The position numbers and the translations under genes are program-made. Below the pieces are notes generated by a model, which saw nothing but the letters and a program-made list of their open reading frames with translations, ran no database searches and had not been told where the DNA came from. A stretch of 39,246 bases of DNA from Bacillota bacterium (GTDB lineage Bacteria; Bacillota; Sulfobacillia; JAJZYS01; JAJYTV01). The first letter of the stretch is position 1. Every line of letters starts with the position of its first letter. Below, piece after piece: positions 17,013-25,370 of this stretch. Location of the stretch: assembly GCA_021799275.1 (NCBI GenBank), contig JAJZAT010000027.1, positions 1-39,246 of the forward strand. The letters run 5' to 3'.

Positions 17013-18206
17013 TCATTCCTTCGGAGCACCAGGCGCGTCGGGATTGCGTCCCACCCCTAGCACCTGGGCCGTGATCGCCTGGACGGTCACGAAGTATTCC
17101 GCATTGGCTACCGCCGGACAAGGGGAGCCGGCCGGATTGCAAACGGGCTGGTAAGGTCCCTTCAGCCACACGAGCCACACCTTCGTTCCGGTCTCCGTGG
17201 GAGCACTGGTCACGCGCATCCCGGCCTGGCGATCGGCGGCCGAGACGGACTCGAGCGTCGCGGCGAGAACCTGCGCGTGCGGCGTTCCGAAGCTCTGCGC
17301 TTTCTCGAGAGCGGCAGCCGTCGCCTCAGCGCGCGAGATGTGGCCGGTCAGGGGGGCGTTGAAGTATCCCGACGCGTACCACTGGCCTGTCATGGCATCC
17401 TCGACGACGCTGTAGACCTGGTCGTACAGCACGGGCACGCAGGTTACGAAACACGCAGCCGGATTGTAGGTGCCCTTGAGCGTGAGAACCCAGACCATGG
17501 CATGGTTCGGTATGGTCAGCGCGGCGGCCCGCGAGCCAAGTTGCGCGCTGGCGGCGGCGACGGTCTCAAGCTTCGCGGACAGGAGCTTTGGCGGCGTCGT
17601 TCCCCACTCGGGCTGCGCCACGATCGCCTCGGCGCTGGCCCGGGAAATGTAAGGACCCGCATCCGCCTCGTGCGCGTTGCCGGACTCGATCAGTTCGCTT
17701 GTACCCGTCCGGCCATTGACCAGCAGGATGATGAACTCCACGACGGGCGGTTTGGGCGGATGCGGCCCTGCCGCATTCTTCAGACCCTGGCTCAGGTCCG
17801 CCCCGACAAGCTCCACAAGATAGGCGGAGGGCTCTTTCGTCACTCCTCCAGCGTTCGAAAGCTGCCCCGCAAACCCGACGGACTGCATGTAGATGACGTC
17901 GACGGAATGCGCGGCGACGCCCTCCACGGCACGCAGGACGGCTGCGCGCGGCGAGATCCGGTAGGCTTTCGGCGGCTTCGTCGTCCCCACGCTCTGGCCG
18001 TAGGGAAGGACGCCATTCCATGCGATGCGCACGATGGGGGTTACGCGACTCGACCCTGCCACCATGGCGACGGCTGGCGGGAACTTCCCGACCGTATGTC
18101 GCGAAGGCGTGCGTCCGGCGGGCTTCACGCCCGGCCCGCCAGATCCGCATCCGGCGAGCACCATGCCGCCGGCCACCAGAAGAGGCCATAACTTACGCGT
18201 TGGGAT
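17013..18206 (-). CDS. lipoprotein with PepSY-like repeats; non-canonical start
   Basis: An exported lipoprotein with lipobox VLAGC. The mature region has repeated units of an RA-x-A helix (PYISRASAEAIVA, GHISRAEATAAALEKA) followed by beta strands ending in a VxxAxTGQ-type turn, resembling PepSY/YpeB-like modules by eye. The only canonical start near the N-terminus is GTG at 18176, which leaves just nine residues before the lipid cysteine. The in-frame stretch upstream (IPTRKLWPLLVAGGMVLAGC) is a proper lipoprotein signal and lies directly behind GGAGGAGGG, but holds no ATG, GTG or TTG. AUC at 18204-18206 or a sequence error would explain this. The end given here assumes the longer form, and 18176 is the conservative alternative. 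Confidence 0.7.
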   Translation of the reverse strand: MPTRKLWPLLVAGGMVLAGCGSGGPGVKPAGRTPSRHTVGKFPPAVAMVAGSSRVTPIVRIAWNGVLPYGQSVGTTKPPKAYRISPRAAVLRAVEGVAAHSVDVIYMQSVGFAGQLSNAGGVTKEPSAYLVELVGADLSQGLKNAAGPHPPKPPVVEFIILLVNGRTGTSELIESGNAHEADAGPYISRASAEAIVAQPEWGTTPPKLLSAKLETVAAASAQLGSRAAALTIPNHAMVWVLTLKGTYNPAACFVTCVPVLYDQVYSVVEDAMTGQWYASGYFNAPLTGHISRAEATAAALEKAQSFGTPHAQVLAATLESVSAADRQAGMRVTSAPTETGTKVWLVWLKGPYQPVCNPAGSPCPAVANAEYFVTVQAITAQVLGVGRNPDAPGAPKE

Positions 18207-18398
18207 CCCTCCTCCGGCCGGTGCGCCGCCTCATTGCGCAGAGGCTTTGCCATCGGCGCGCGACATCCTGCCCAAGGCCGTGGATTCCGGGAGCTCGTGC
18301 CGGCTCGCGCCGGATCCCGGCCACGGCTCTGCCGCGGCAGCAGGGCAGGGCGCCACGCGGCGCCCTGCAAGCGGGTTCGATCAGACGCGGCGGGCGGA

Positions 18399-19061
18399 TC
18401 AGAGCCGGGTCAGGACCCGCATGAGGGCATCGACCGCCATGCCGACCGTCATGTCGTGCCGGAATTCCTGCAGGGCTGCCATGGTGCCCGGTCGGATCCC
18501 TTCCTCGGCGGAGGCCCTGGCCAGACCGTAGAACGAGGCGGCAAGATCCTCCCGGCCCTTGCCGTCTCCCTCGACCAGCAGGAACGCGTGGATCAGAGCG
18601 AAGTTGCGGCGGCGCCGCTGCGACAGGCCCGCCACCTTCCGCCCGCCGATCGAGAGGTCGTAGCGGCCGGCGCAGATGCTGCCCGCCACCTCGCCGACGA
18701 CGGGCTCAAGACCCAGGTCGCCGAGCGCTTCCGACAGTACCCCGGCCATCAGCTGGAAGCCCGGCTCGATGCCGGGCAGAGCTTCGCCCGCGTAGGCGAT
18801 CGCGACGTTCAGGACGCCCTCGTCGAGCACGACGAGCCGCCCGCCGGAGGAGCGCAGGTGCACCTCGTAGCCGAGGGAGCGGAAGTGCCGGACGGCGTCC
18901 TCCGCCCCCGGCAGGCGCATGTCGCGCATGCCCGGCACGAGGCTTGGACCGTGCAGCCAGAGTCGCGCTCTTTGGGCTTCCTGGCCTTCGGCCAGGTGTT
19001 CGTCGCGGGCGAAACTGGCCTCCAGCGAGCCGAGCGGTCTCAGGTGGAGCTCGACGTCCAG
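18399..19061 (-). CDS. lipL: lipoate/octanoyl-protein transferase (LipL-like)
   Basis: A member of the biotin/lipoyl A/B ligase family, closest to octanoyl-[GcvH]:protein N-octanoyltransferase of Firmicutes. It carries RSSGGRLVVLDEGVLNV, the catalytic-cysteine motif SICAGRYDLSIGGRKVAG and SQRRRRN. The conserved fold begins well before the first canonical start (GTG 18938): the in-frame upstream codons give SLEASFARDEHLAEG and RARLWLHG, matching the family's SFAxDDxL and ARxWxH motifs. No ATG/GTG/TTG exists between the preceding gene's stop (19098) and 18938. CTG at 19061, behind AAGGAAGG, is the best candidate. An ATG inside the ribosome binding site is out of frame, so a single-base error or indel is possible. 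Together with the Cys/Met enzyme upstream it forms a likely operon. Confidence 0.75.
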   Translation of the reverse strand: MDVELHLRPLGSLEASFARDEHLAEGQEAQRARLWLHGPSLVPGMRDMRLPGAEDAVRHFRSLGYEVHLRSSGGRLVVLDEGVLNVAIAYAGEALPGIEPGFQLMAGVLSEALGDLGLEPVVGEVAGSICAGRYDLSIGGRKVAGLSQRRRRNFALIHAFLLVEGDGKGREDLAASFYGLARASAEEGIRPGTMAALQEFRHDMTVGMAVDALMRVLTRL

Positions 19062-19097
19062 GGCCGGATCATCCTTCCTTGCGCAGAGCGGGATGCG

Positions 19098-20273
19098 TCA
19101 GGCCAGGGCCTGCCCGAGGTCCCGGATCAGGTCCTCCGCATCCTCGATGCCGACCGCGATGCGCACGAGATCGGCGGTGATGCCGCCCATGCCTTGGAAC
19201 TCCGGTGGCACGAAGCGGTGGACGGCCGCCACCGGCTGGGTGATGAGCGACTCCACCGAGCCGAGGCTTACGGCGCGGCCGAAGAGCTGGACGCGGTCGA
19301 GGAAGCGGTCGACGGCCGGCTGGCCGCCCCTCAGGCGCACGCTCAGAACGCCGCCAAAGCCCTTCATCTGGCGCTTTGCGAGCTCGTGCTGCGGGTGGCT
19401 CTGGAGGCCGGGATAGAGCACCTCCGCGATGGCCGGGTGGCCTTCGAGATACTCCGCGACAGCCTGGCCGTTCTCGTTCTGCTTCTGCACCCTGAGAGCG
19501 AGCGTCTTGAGGCCGCGGCCGAGCAGCCAGGCGTCGAACGCGTTCAGGGTGCCGCCAAGCTTGCGGGCGACGTCGCTGCAGGCGAGGATGAATTCCGCCG
19601 GGCCCGCGACGGCCCCGGCGATGACGTCACTGTGGCCGTTCAGATACTTCGTGCCGCTGTGGACGACGGCATCGGCGCCGAGGGCGAGCGGCCGCTGGTT
19701 CACCGGGGTCGCGAAGGTGTTGTCGACGATCAGCCGCAGGCCCTTTCGGTGGGCGATCTCGGCGATGGCCGCGATGTCCGCGAGGCGCAGCGTCGGGTTG
19801 CTCGGAGTCTCGAGGTACACGACCTTGGTCTCCGACCGCAAGGCGCCCCGCAGGGCGGAGGGGTCCCTGAGGTCCATGAAGGTGGTCTCGACGCCGAAGC
19901 GCGGCAGGAGATCGTGCAGCAGGCCGAACGTGCCGCCATAGATGTCGGCGTGGGCGATCAGGTGGTCACCGGCGCCGCACAACGCCATGAGGGCGGTCGC
20001 GACCGCCGCCATGCCCGAGGACAGCATGAGGGCCTTCTCCGCGCCCTCCAGCTTCGCGATCTTCGCCTCGGCGACGGTGAAGTTCGGGTTGCCGAGGCGC
20101 GTGTAGATGTAGCCCTCCTTCTGCTCGTTCATGAAGTCGGCCATGCTCTGGTTGGTTGGGAACGCGAATGTCGAGGTCTGGTAGATCGGCGACGTGACGG
20201 ACCCCGAGACGGGATCGGGCGCCTCTCCTTCGTGCACGAGCAGGGAGTTGAGTCCTTTGAGGGTCTCCGCCAT
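19098..20273 (-). CDS. Cys/Met-metabolism PLP enzyme (cystathionine gamma-synthase/lyase family)
   Basis: A 391-residue fold-type I PLP enzyme acting in sulfur amino-acid exchange. Features are the tetramer-contributed phosphate ligands in YIYTRLGNP (Tyr57, Arg59), the ring-stacking Tyr111 in ADIYGGTF, IVDNTFATP (182-190) and the Schiff-base lysine Lys209 in VHSGTKYLNGHSD. These residues are shared by cystathionine gamma-synthase, cystathionine gamma-lyase and methionine gamma-lyase, so the exact reaction is open. The frame is open to 20318, but MAETLKGLN at 20273, behind AAGGAAAG, is the family-typical start. The LipL-like gene follows 37 bases downstream on the same strand. Upstream lies a divergent promoter region shared with the propeller lipoprotein. 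Confidence 0.92.
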   Translation of the reverse strand: MAETLKGLNSLLVHEGEAPDPVSGSVTSPIYQTSTFAFPTNQSMADFMNEQKEGYIYTRLGNPNFTVAEAKIAKLEGAEKALMLSSGMAAVATALMALCGAGDHLIAHADIYGGTFGLLHDLLPRFGVETTFMDLRDPSALRGALRSETKVVYLETPSNPTLRLADIAAIAEIAHRKGLRLIVDNTFATPVNQRPLALGADAVVHSGTKYLNGHSDVIAGAVAGPAEFILACSDVARKLGGTLNAFDAWLLGRGLKTLALRVQKQNENGQAVAEYLEGHPAIAEVLYPGLQSHPQHELAKRQMKGFGGVLSVRLRGGQPAVDRFLDRVQLFGRAVSLGSVESLITQPVAAVHRFVPPEFQGMGGITADLVRIAVGIEDAEDLIRDLGQALA

Positions 20274-20511
20274 CAAGTGTCTTCCTTTCCTTGTGAGAAC
20301 TGCCCCGGCCGGTGGCAAGAACTCCCCCCGACAACTCTAGCAGAGAGCGGCCGCGGCTGCAGGCCCTGCTTGGCGTAACCGGGCGGTCCTGACTTCATGC
20401 GCTGCGGGTGCGGATGACCCGTGCAAGAGGTGCGGATTGCCAGAGGGACCCGGCCGATGCGCAAGGAACTTAGCGACATCGTATGCGGTCCAAGCGGGAG
20501 GAGGAGGGTGT

Positions 20512-22500
20512 ATGGGCGTTGGCCCGCGGCGGCGGAGCGCGGTGGCGGCGGCGGCGCTCGCGGCCGTGGCCCTGTCCCTCGCAGCCTGTGGAAGCGGCGT
20601 CTCCACGGCCCCCTTCGCGCCGGTCGGACGCATCGTCGGTACGACCGAAGGGCGCATCGGGCCCGAGCCCTGGTCCCTCGTGGCGCTCGACTTCCTCACG
20701 GTCCAGCGGGGCTACGTCGCAGGCGAACGCTGCGCCGGGAGCCCTGGGCACTGCGTCGGGGCATTCGGCCGGACCACGGACGGTGGTGCCGATATCGCCT
20801 GGACCCCCCTCGGTCCCGGCTCCCCTTCGGACCTGCAGTTCCTCGGCCCGCAGTTCGGCTGGGTGCTGCTGGGAAATCCCGGCCAGACGGGGCGGCTTCT
20901 CGGCACGACAAACGGCGGGCGCACGTGGACGCGGCTCGATGCGGCCCTCTTCTTCGCCCCGCCCCGCTTCCTCACAAGCGACTTCGGCTACGCCATCGCC
21001 GTCCGGCCTGGGCGGGGCGGGGCGTTCTCGGCCTCGTCGCTTGAGCTCACACGGGATGGCGGGCGCACCTGGCAGAGCGTCGCGACAGGCGGCTACCTGC
21101 CGGCCTACGCGGACTTCCCCTCGGAGAACCAGGGTTACGTCGCCGGCTGGCAGTGCCGTGGCCAGGGCCCGCAGTCCGTCTGTCGGGCCGCGATCCTCGG
21201 CACGCAGGACGGTGGCGCGCATTGGCGGGTATTGCAGTCGGTGGGCGAGAGTTCCGTCGGCAACACGGGCACCTTCGCGCTCGACTTCCTTTCGCCGAGC
21301 GTCGGCTTCGCGGCCTTGCCGGATCTTCAGGGCTGCACGATGGGCGGCTGCCTGCCGGGGCTCGAAGAGACGCAGGATGGCGGCCGCACGTGGCGGACGC
21401 TGCAGACGGCCTACCGCTGGGGGGCGCAGATCCAGGCCGGCTGGGCGAGCCCTCCCGTCTTCACGAGCGCAAAGACGGGCTGGATCACCCTTTCGCCGGG
21501 AGCGGGTCCGGGCGCTGGCGGCGTTCTCGTGACCTTGGACGGCGGGAGCAGCTTCCATCAGTTCTTCGCCCGCGGATTCACGGCCGAAGCTCTCGATCCC
21601 GTCGGCGGTGTCGCCTATGCCATCGCGGGCTCCGTGCCGCCGGGAAGCACGGCGGGCGCGGCGCTTGTCCGCATCACGCCCCGTGGCGGGGTGCGCCGCA
21701 TCTGGCCCGCCGCCGTGCCGGCGAGCGCGTTCGCGGCGCTCGAGGGGGCACGCCTCTACGGCGTCGGGCTGGCTGACGCCGCCGGGGCCCTGCTCTCGAG
21801 CCAGGATGGCGGGCGGACCTGGTCCGTGCGCGGCGACTTGCCCGGTGATCCGCCCTGGCTCGCCTCCTTCCCGGGCGGCCGCATGGGCTACCTCTTGGCG
21901 CAGAGCGCCGCGGGCGGAGCGCTTCTCTACACCACAGACGACGGCGGCAAGACGTGGCGGGCGGACGGTGGGGTGCTCCCGGAGCAGCCGAGCTATGCCC
22001 GCTTCTTCGGCGGTGGCCAGGCCATCGCGCTCGAGCCTCGGCGCAGTGGCGGCGAGGTCCTGCGCAGCACGGACGGAGGCCACACCTGGCGCCGGTACGG
22101 CCGGCTGCCCGCCGGCTATGCCTGGGCCGCGGCGTTCGCGAGCGCCGACGTGGGCTATGCCTACGTGGAGGACGGGGAGAGGCTCGCCATCTACGAGACG
22201 CGGGACGGTGGCCGGCGCTGGCGCACCCTCTTGCGACTGCCTCGTCTGCCGCGAAACGTCACGCCCGGCACCGCCATGGCGGCCGACCGGACGGGCTTGC
22301 TCGCTCTGCAGCGCTACGCAGGAGAGGCAGGGTACCTGGTGACGCGCGACGGCGGCCGGGACTGGCGCGTCCTGGAGATCGGCGGGGCTCGTGGCGCCTC
22401 CGCGATCGCCGTGCAGGGACGGTCCACGGTGCTGCTCGAGACGACCACGGGCCTGCTGCGCTCCACCGACGGCGGGAAGGTCTGGACCTACATCCAGTGA
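20512..22500 (+). CDS. Asp-box/BNR beta-propeller lipoprotein, paralogue A
   Basis: A 662-residue exported lipoprotein (signal with RRR, lipobox SLAAC, Cys26). The mature protein contains about 12 copies of the Asp-box pattern S/T-x-D-G-G-x-x-W, for example TTNGGRTWTRL, TQDGGRTWRTL, STDGGHTWRRYG and STDGGKVWTYIQ, spaced roughly 40-60 residues apart. This defines a sialidase/YCF48-type beta propeller. YCF48/HCF136 relatives assist photosystem assembly in plants and cyanobacteria. Lipoprotein versions are common in Firmicutes with unknown roles. Cys pairs in loops (GERCAGSPGHCVG, LQGCTMGGCLPG) could form disulfides. GGAGGAGGAGGG precedes the ATG at 20512. A paralogue lies at 31577-33517. Confidence 0.9.
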   Translation: MGVGPRRRSAVAAAALAAVALSLAACGSGVSTAPFAPVGRIVGTTEGRIGPEPWSLVALDFLTVQRGYVAGERCAGSPGHCVGAFGRTTDGGADIAWTPLGPGSPSDLQFLGPQFGWVLLGNPGQTGRLLGTTNGGRTWTRLDAALFFAPPRFLTSDFGYAIAVRPGRGGAFSASSLELTRDGGRTWQSVATGGYLPAYADFPSENQGYVAGWQCRGQGPQSVCRAAILGTQDGGAHWRVLQSVGESSVGNTGTFALDFLSPSVGFAALPDLQGCTMGGCLPGLEETQDGGRTWRTLQTAYRWGAQIQAGWASPPVFTSAKTGWITLSPGAGPGAGGVLVTLDGGSSFHQFFARGFTAEALDPVGGVAYAIAGSVPPGSTAGAALVRITPRGGVRRIWPAAVPASAFAALEGARLYGVGLADAAGALLSSQDGGRTWSVRGDLPGDPPWLASFPGGRMGYLLAQSAAGGALLYTTDDGGKTWRADGGVLPEQPSYARFFGGGQAIALEPRRSGGEVLRSTDGGHTWRRYGRLPAGYAWAAAFASADVGYAYVEDGERLAIYETRDGGRRWRTLLRLPRLPRNVTPGTAMAADRTGLLALQRYAGEAGYLVTRDGGRDWRVLEIGGARGASAIAVQGRSTVLLETTTGLLRSTDGGKVWTYIQ

Positions 22501-22591
22501 TCTGGGTTGGGATCGCTTCCCTCGATGGCAGGGGCCAAGCGGTCCCTTCTGCGCCTGCGGCCCATTCCTGGAAGGAGTCGGTGCTCGCAGA

Positions 22592-22604
22592 GACAAATTT
22601 TGTC
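22592..22604. promoter_or_regulatory. 13-base palindrome upstream of the sensor kinase
   Basis: GACAAA-T-TTTGTC lies 49 bases ahead of the kinase start in otherwise GC-rich DNA. It could be an operator. It shares its arm with the repeat at 9157-9170. Confidence 0.4.
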
Positions 22605-22652
22605 CGGTCACGGGTCCGAATATGGTCGCGGCAGATCGCGGGGAGGTGCAGC

Positions 22653-24569
22653 ATGGCGAGCGCTGGGGAGTACTACGATGCGTTGCTCGGCGACGCCGGC
22701 GGCTTCCTCGCGACGCTGGACGAGCGGGGCATCTGCCGCCACGTCGCGCCGGAGGTGCGCGGCGTGCTCGGCTATGAGCCCGAGGAGATGGTCGGACGCT
22801 CGTGCTTCGAGTTCGTCGTCCTGGCGGATTCGGCCGCGGGTCTCAGGGCGATCGGCCGTCTCCTGGCGCAGGGGGACCGGCTCGAGCGCCGGGTGCTGCC
22901 TGTGCGCCATCGCGACGGCGGGTATCTGATGATGGAGATCCTGTTGCGGGATCTGCGCCAGCGGGCGGACATCGGGGCGATCCTTGTGCATGCGCGGGAC
23001 GTCACCGCGGAGCGGCAGGTGGCGACGAAGCTGGCGGAGAGCCGCACGGAGCTTGCGGAGGCGTACCGGCTCGCGGGGCTCGGCAGGGTCGAGTGGGACG
23101 TGCGGACGGGGGAGGTGGCGCTCTCCGAGCATCTGCTCGATCTGCTGCAGTGGCAGCGGCAACCTTCTGCGCGCTGGCGCGATCTGCGCCACATGTTCAT
23201 TCATCCGGAGGACCTGGGGCGCGTCGAACTGGCCTGGGCCTCGGCCCGGCTCGGCGAGACGGTGCGTCTCGAATATCGCGTCGTCCGGCCGGACGGGAGC
23301 CTCAGGCACTGGCTGATGCAGGCGCAAGGGGTCTTCGGGACGTCGGGCGAGCAGGCTCGGGTCACGGCCACGGTCATGGACGTCACGGAGTTGCGCCAGG
23401 CGGAAGAGGAACTCCTCCGCGCGCAGAAGCTCGAGGCGCTCGACCAGCTGGCGGCCGGCATCGCCCACGATTTCAACAACCTTCTGACGGTGATCCGCGG
23501 CAATCTGTCGCTTGCGCAGCAGGCGGCGGGGCAGGAGGATGTCGAGCCGCTGCTCGCGGAGGCCACGGCGGCCTGCGATCGGGCCGCCTATCTTGCCCAC
23601 CAGCTCTCGAAGCATGTGCGCAGCAGTGATGCCAGGGCTTTCGCGCCGACCGAACTCGGGCCTCTCCTCGCGGACGTGATCCCCTTCCTCTTGCGCGGCT
23701 CGCGCGTCAAGAGCGAGATCCTGGCGCCGGATGACCTCCGGGCGGTGCGGGGCGACGCGGGCGAGCTCGCGCAGGTGCTGCAGAACCTTGTGATGAACGC
23801 GGTCGCGGCGATGCCCGACGGCGGCGAGTTGCGCGCGCAGGCGGAAAGTGTCGCGCTGCCCGAAGCGGACCCGGCGGTGCCGCTGCCACCGGGGCCCTAT
23901 GTGCGCCTGGTGGTGGCAGATTCGGGCCATGGCGTCGCTCCCGAGCACCTGCCGCGCATCTTCGACCCCTATTTCACCACCCGGCAGGGCGGACAGGGTC
24001 TCGGCCTCGCCACCACCCGCCGCATCGTGCGCCAGCACGCGGGACACATCGCGGTGCAGTCCAGGACGGGCCAGGGGACGATCTTCACGATCTACCTGCC
24101 TGCGGCCCTGGAAGAAGTCGCCGTGGCAGCCACGTCCGAGGCCCCGGCGCGCACGGAGCTGCGCCGCCATCTGCGCGTCCTGCTGGTCGATGACGACGCC
24201 GCGGTGCGCAGGGCCGGAGCGGGCATGCTGAAGGAACTCGGCTGCCGCGCCGACGTGGCCGCGGGGAGTGAGGAAGCGCTATCCCTGATGCGACGGTCGG
24301 TCACGCGCGGCAGGCCCTACGAGGTGGCGATCCTCGACGTCACGATGCCGGGCGATCTCGGGGCGCGGGAACTCTTCGAGCAGCTCTGGGCCATCCACCC
24401 CATGCTGCGGGGGCTGGTCTCGAGCGGGTACACGACCCATGACGCGATGCTCGATCCGGCCCGCTACGGCTTCCGCGCCGCCCTGCCGAAGCCGTACGGC
24501 CTTGCGGAAATGCGCGAGGCCCTGGCGGCGGTCAGCGAAGGGGAACGGCGCGGGCCCGACCGGCGCTGA
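22653..24569 (+). CDS. PAS-domain hybrid sensor histidine kinase with receiver
   Basis: A 638-residue soluble signalling protein without membrane segments. It comprises a PAS domain (about 10-120: LDERGICRHVAPEVRGVLGY), a second PAS/PAC (about 135-250, ending TATVMDVTELRQAEE), a dimerisation/phosphoacceptor helix with His272 in AAGIAHDFNNLL, an ATPase domain with N box (LQNLVMNAV), G1 (VVADSGHGVAP), F box (IFDPYFTT) and G2 (GQGLGLATT), and a C-terminal receiver with Asp562 in ILDVTMPG and Lys in LPKPYG. The NtrB-like HDFNN box plus receiver suggests self-contained phosphotransfer. No partner response regulator is nearby. GGGAGGTG precedes the ATG. The frame is open to 21954 but overlaps the lipoprotein gene. 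Confidence 0.93.
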   Translation: MASAGEYYDALLGDAGGFLATLDERGICRHVAPEVRGVLGYEPEEMVGRSCFEFVVLADSAAGLRAIGRLLAQGDRLERRVLPVRHRDGGYLMMEILLRDLRQRADIGAILVHARDVTAERQVATKLAESRTELAEAYRLAGLGRVEWDVRTGEVALSEHLLDLLQWQRQPSARWRDLRHMFIHPEDLGRVELAWASARLGETVRLEYRVVRPDGSLRHWLMQAQGVFGTSGEQARVTATVMDVTELRQAEEELLRAQKLEALDQLAAGIAHDFNNLLTVIRGNLSLAQQAAGQEDVEPLLAEATAACDRAAYLAHQLSKHVRSSDARAFAPTELGPLLADVIPFLLRGSRVKSEILAPDDLRAVRGDAGELAQVLQNLVMNAVAAMPDGGELRAQAESVALPEADPAVPLPPGPYVRLVVADSGHGVAPEHLPRIFDPYFTTRQGGQGLGLATTRRIVRQHAGHIAVQSRTGQGTIFTIYLPAALEEVAVAATSEAPARTELRRHLRVLLVDDDAAVRRAGAGMLKELGCRADVAAGSEEALSLMRRSVTRGRPYEVAILDVTMPGDLGARELFEQLWAIHPMLRGLVSSGYTTHDAMLDPARYGFRAALPKPYGLAEMREALAAVSEGERRGPDRR

Positions 24570-24582
24570 GGGCCGAGGGCGA

Positions 24583-24612
24583 GCCTGCCCAAGCCCTGCG
24601 GGCTGCGCAGGC
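24583..24612. terminator. bidirectional terminator between kinase and HAD genes
   Basis: The outer stem GCCTGC/GCAGGC encloses the inner stem AGCCC/GGGCT with loop TGC. It lies between two convergent stops. Confidence 0.65.
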
Positions 24613-24613
24613 G

Positions 24614-25306
24614 TCAGAAGTGATCCAGGAGCTCGCGCAGTGCTCGCACCCGCTGCTCCTCCACGTCGGGGTAGACGTCGTAGGGGTCGTAGAGGTAGGG
24701 CGTGAGGCCGGCGCCGCGGGCTCCCGCGCAATCGATGTCGAGGAGGTCGCCGACGTAGACCGCCTCGTGCGACGAGAGTCCGAGCTGCGCGAGGGCCAAG
24801 CGGAAGATGGCCGGGTCCGGCTTCTCCACCCCGACCTGCGACGAGTCGATCACGAGGTCGAGGTAGTCGGCCAGGCCGGCGAGTCCCAGGTGGGCTTCGA
24901 CCTTGCCGCCCGAGTTCGAGATGACGCCCAGGTGCAGATTTCGGGCCCTCAGCGCCGACAGGGTCGCGAGGGCTCCTGGCGCCGGGCAGCGCCAAAGCCC
25001 CTGCGGGTGTTCCCGGTCCTCCAGGTGGGCCCTGCGGGCGAACTCCGCCGCGGCCATGGGCGACAGGCCGAGCTCCGCAGCGATGGCCGAGAAGGACTCC
25101 TCGAACACCGCCTGCGCGTCCTGCCTTGCGGGTGTTCGCCCGTAGCGCAGACTGCGCTGGCGCATCAGCCGTGCGCCCGCGCGGCCGATCGCCTCCGGCG
25201 TCGGGTCGGCGGCCCCGAGGCGCCGGGCCAGCTTCGTGAGCCAGGGGTAGTCGAGATCCAAAAGCGTATTGCCGCCGTCGAAGAGGACGGCCTTTAGAGC
25301 GGGCAC
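24614..25306 (-). CDS. HAD-superfamily hydrolase with altered motif I
   Basis: A 230-residue HAD phosphatase with an alpha-helical cap. Motif I is FDGGNTLL, so the nucleophile Asp10 is present, but the second acidic residue (general acid/base of DxDxT phosphatases) is Gly12. Motif II is VISNSGG, motif III has Lys in GVEKPDPAIF, and motif IV is VGDLLDIDCAGARGAG. Family members of this type dephosphorylate small metabolites, and here the acid/base substitution may change activity. The GTG at 25306 follows GGGGGAGG with a 7-base spacer and precedes the first strand exactly. The frame open to 25351 adds a non-conserved leader. Confidence 0.85.
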   Translation of the reverse strand: MPALKAVLFDGGNTLLDLDYPWLTKLARRLGAADPTPEAIGRAGARLMRQRSLRYGRTPARQDAQAVFEESFSAIAAELGLSPMAAAEFARRAHLEDREHPQGLWRCPAPGALATLSALRARNLHLGVISNSGGKVEAHLGLAGLADYLDLVIDSSQVGVEKPDPAIFRLALAQLGLSSHEAVYVGDLLDIDCAGARGAGLTPYLYDPYDVYPDVEEQRVRALRELLDHF

Positions 25307-25370
25307 TTCGACGCCTCCCCCAGGCACCCGTGTCCACTTGCAGCGTAGCACAGGTCCGGTGAGCGGGTGC

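Noticed and set aside
19098-19100. Readthrough or selenocysteine at the TGA between the Cys/Met enzyme and the LipL-like gene
   Set aside because: The two frames are in phase, but the Cys/Met enzyme is already full length, no SECIS-like hairpin follows, and the next ~12 codons show no homology.
20470-22611. Long minus-strand frame opposite the propeller gene
   Set aside because: High-GC shadow, without ribosome binding site or recognisable domain; the plus strand has the Asp-box repeats.
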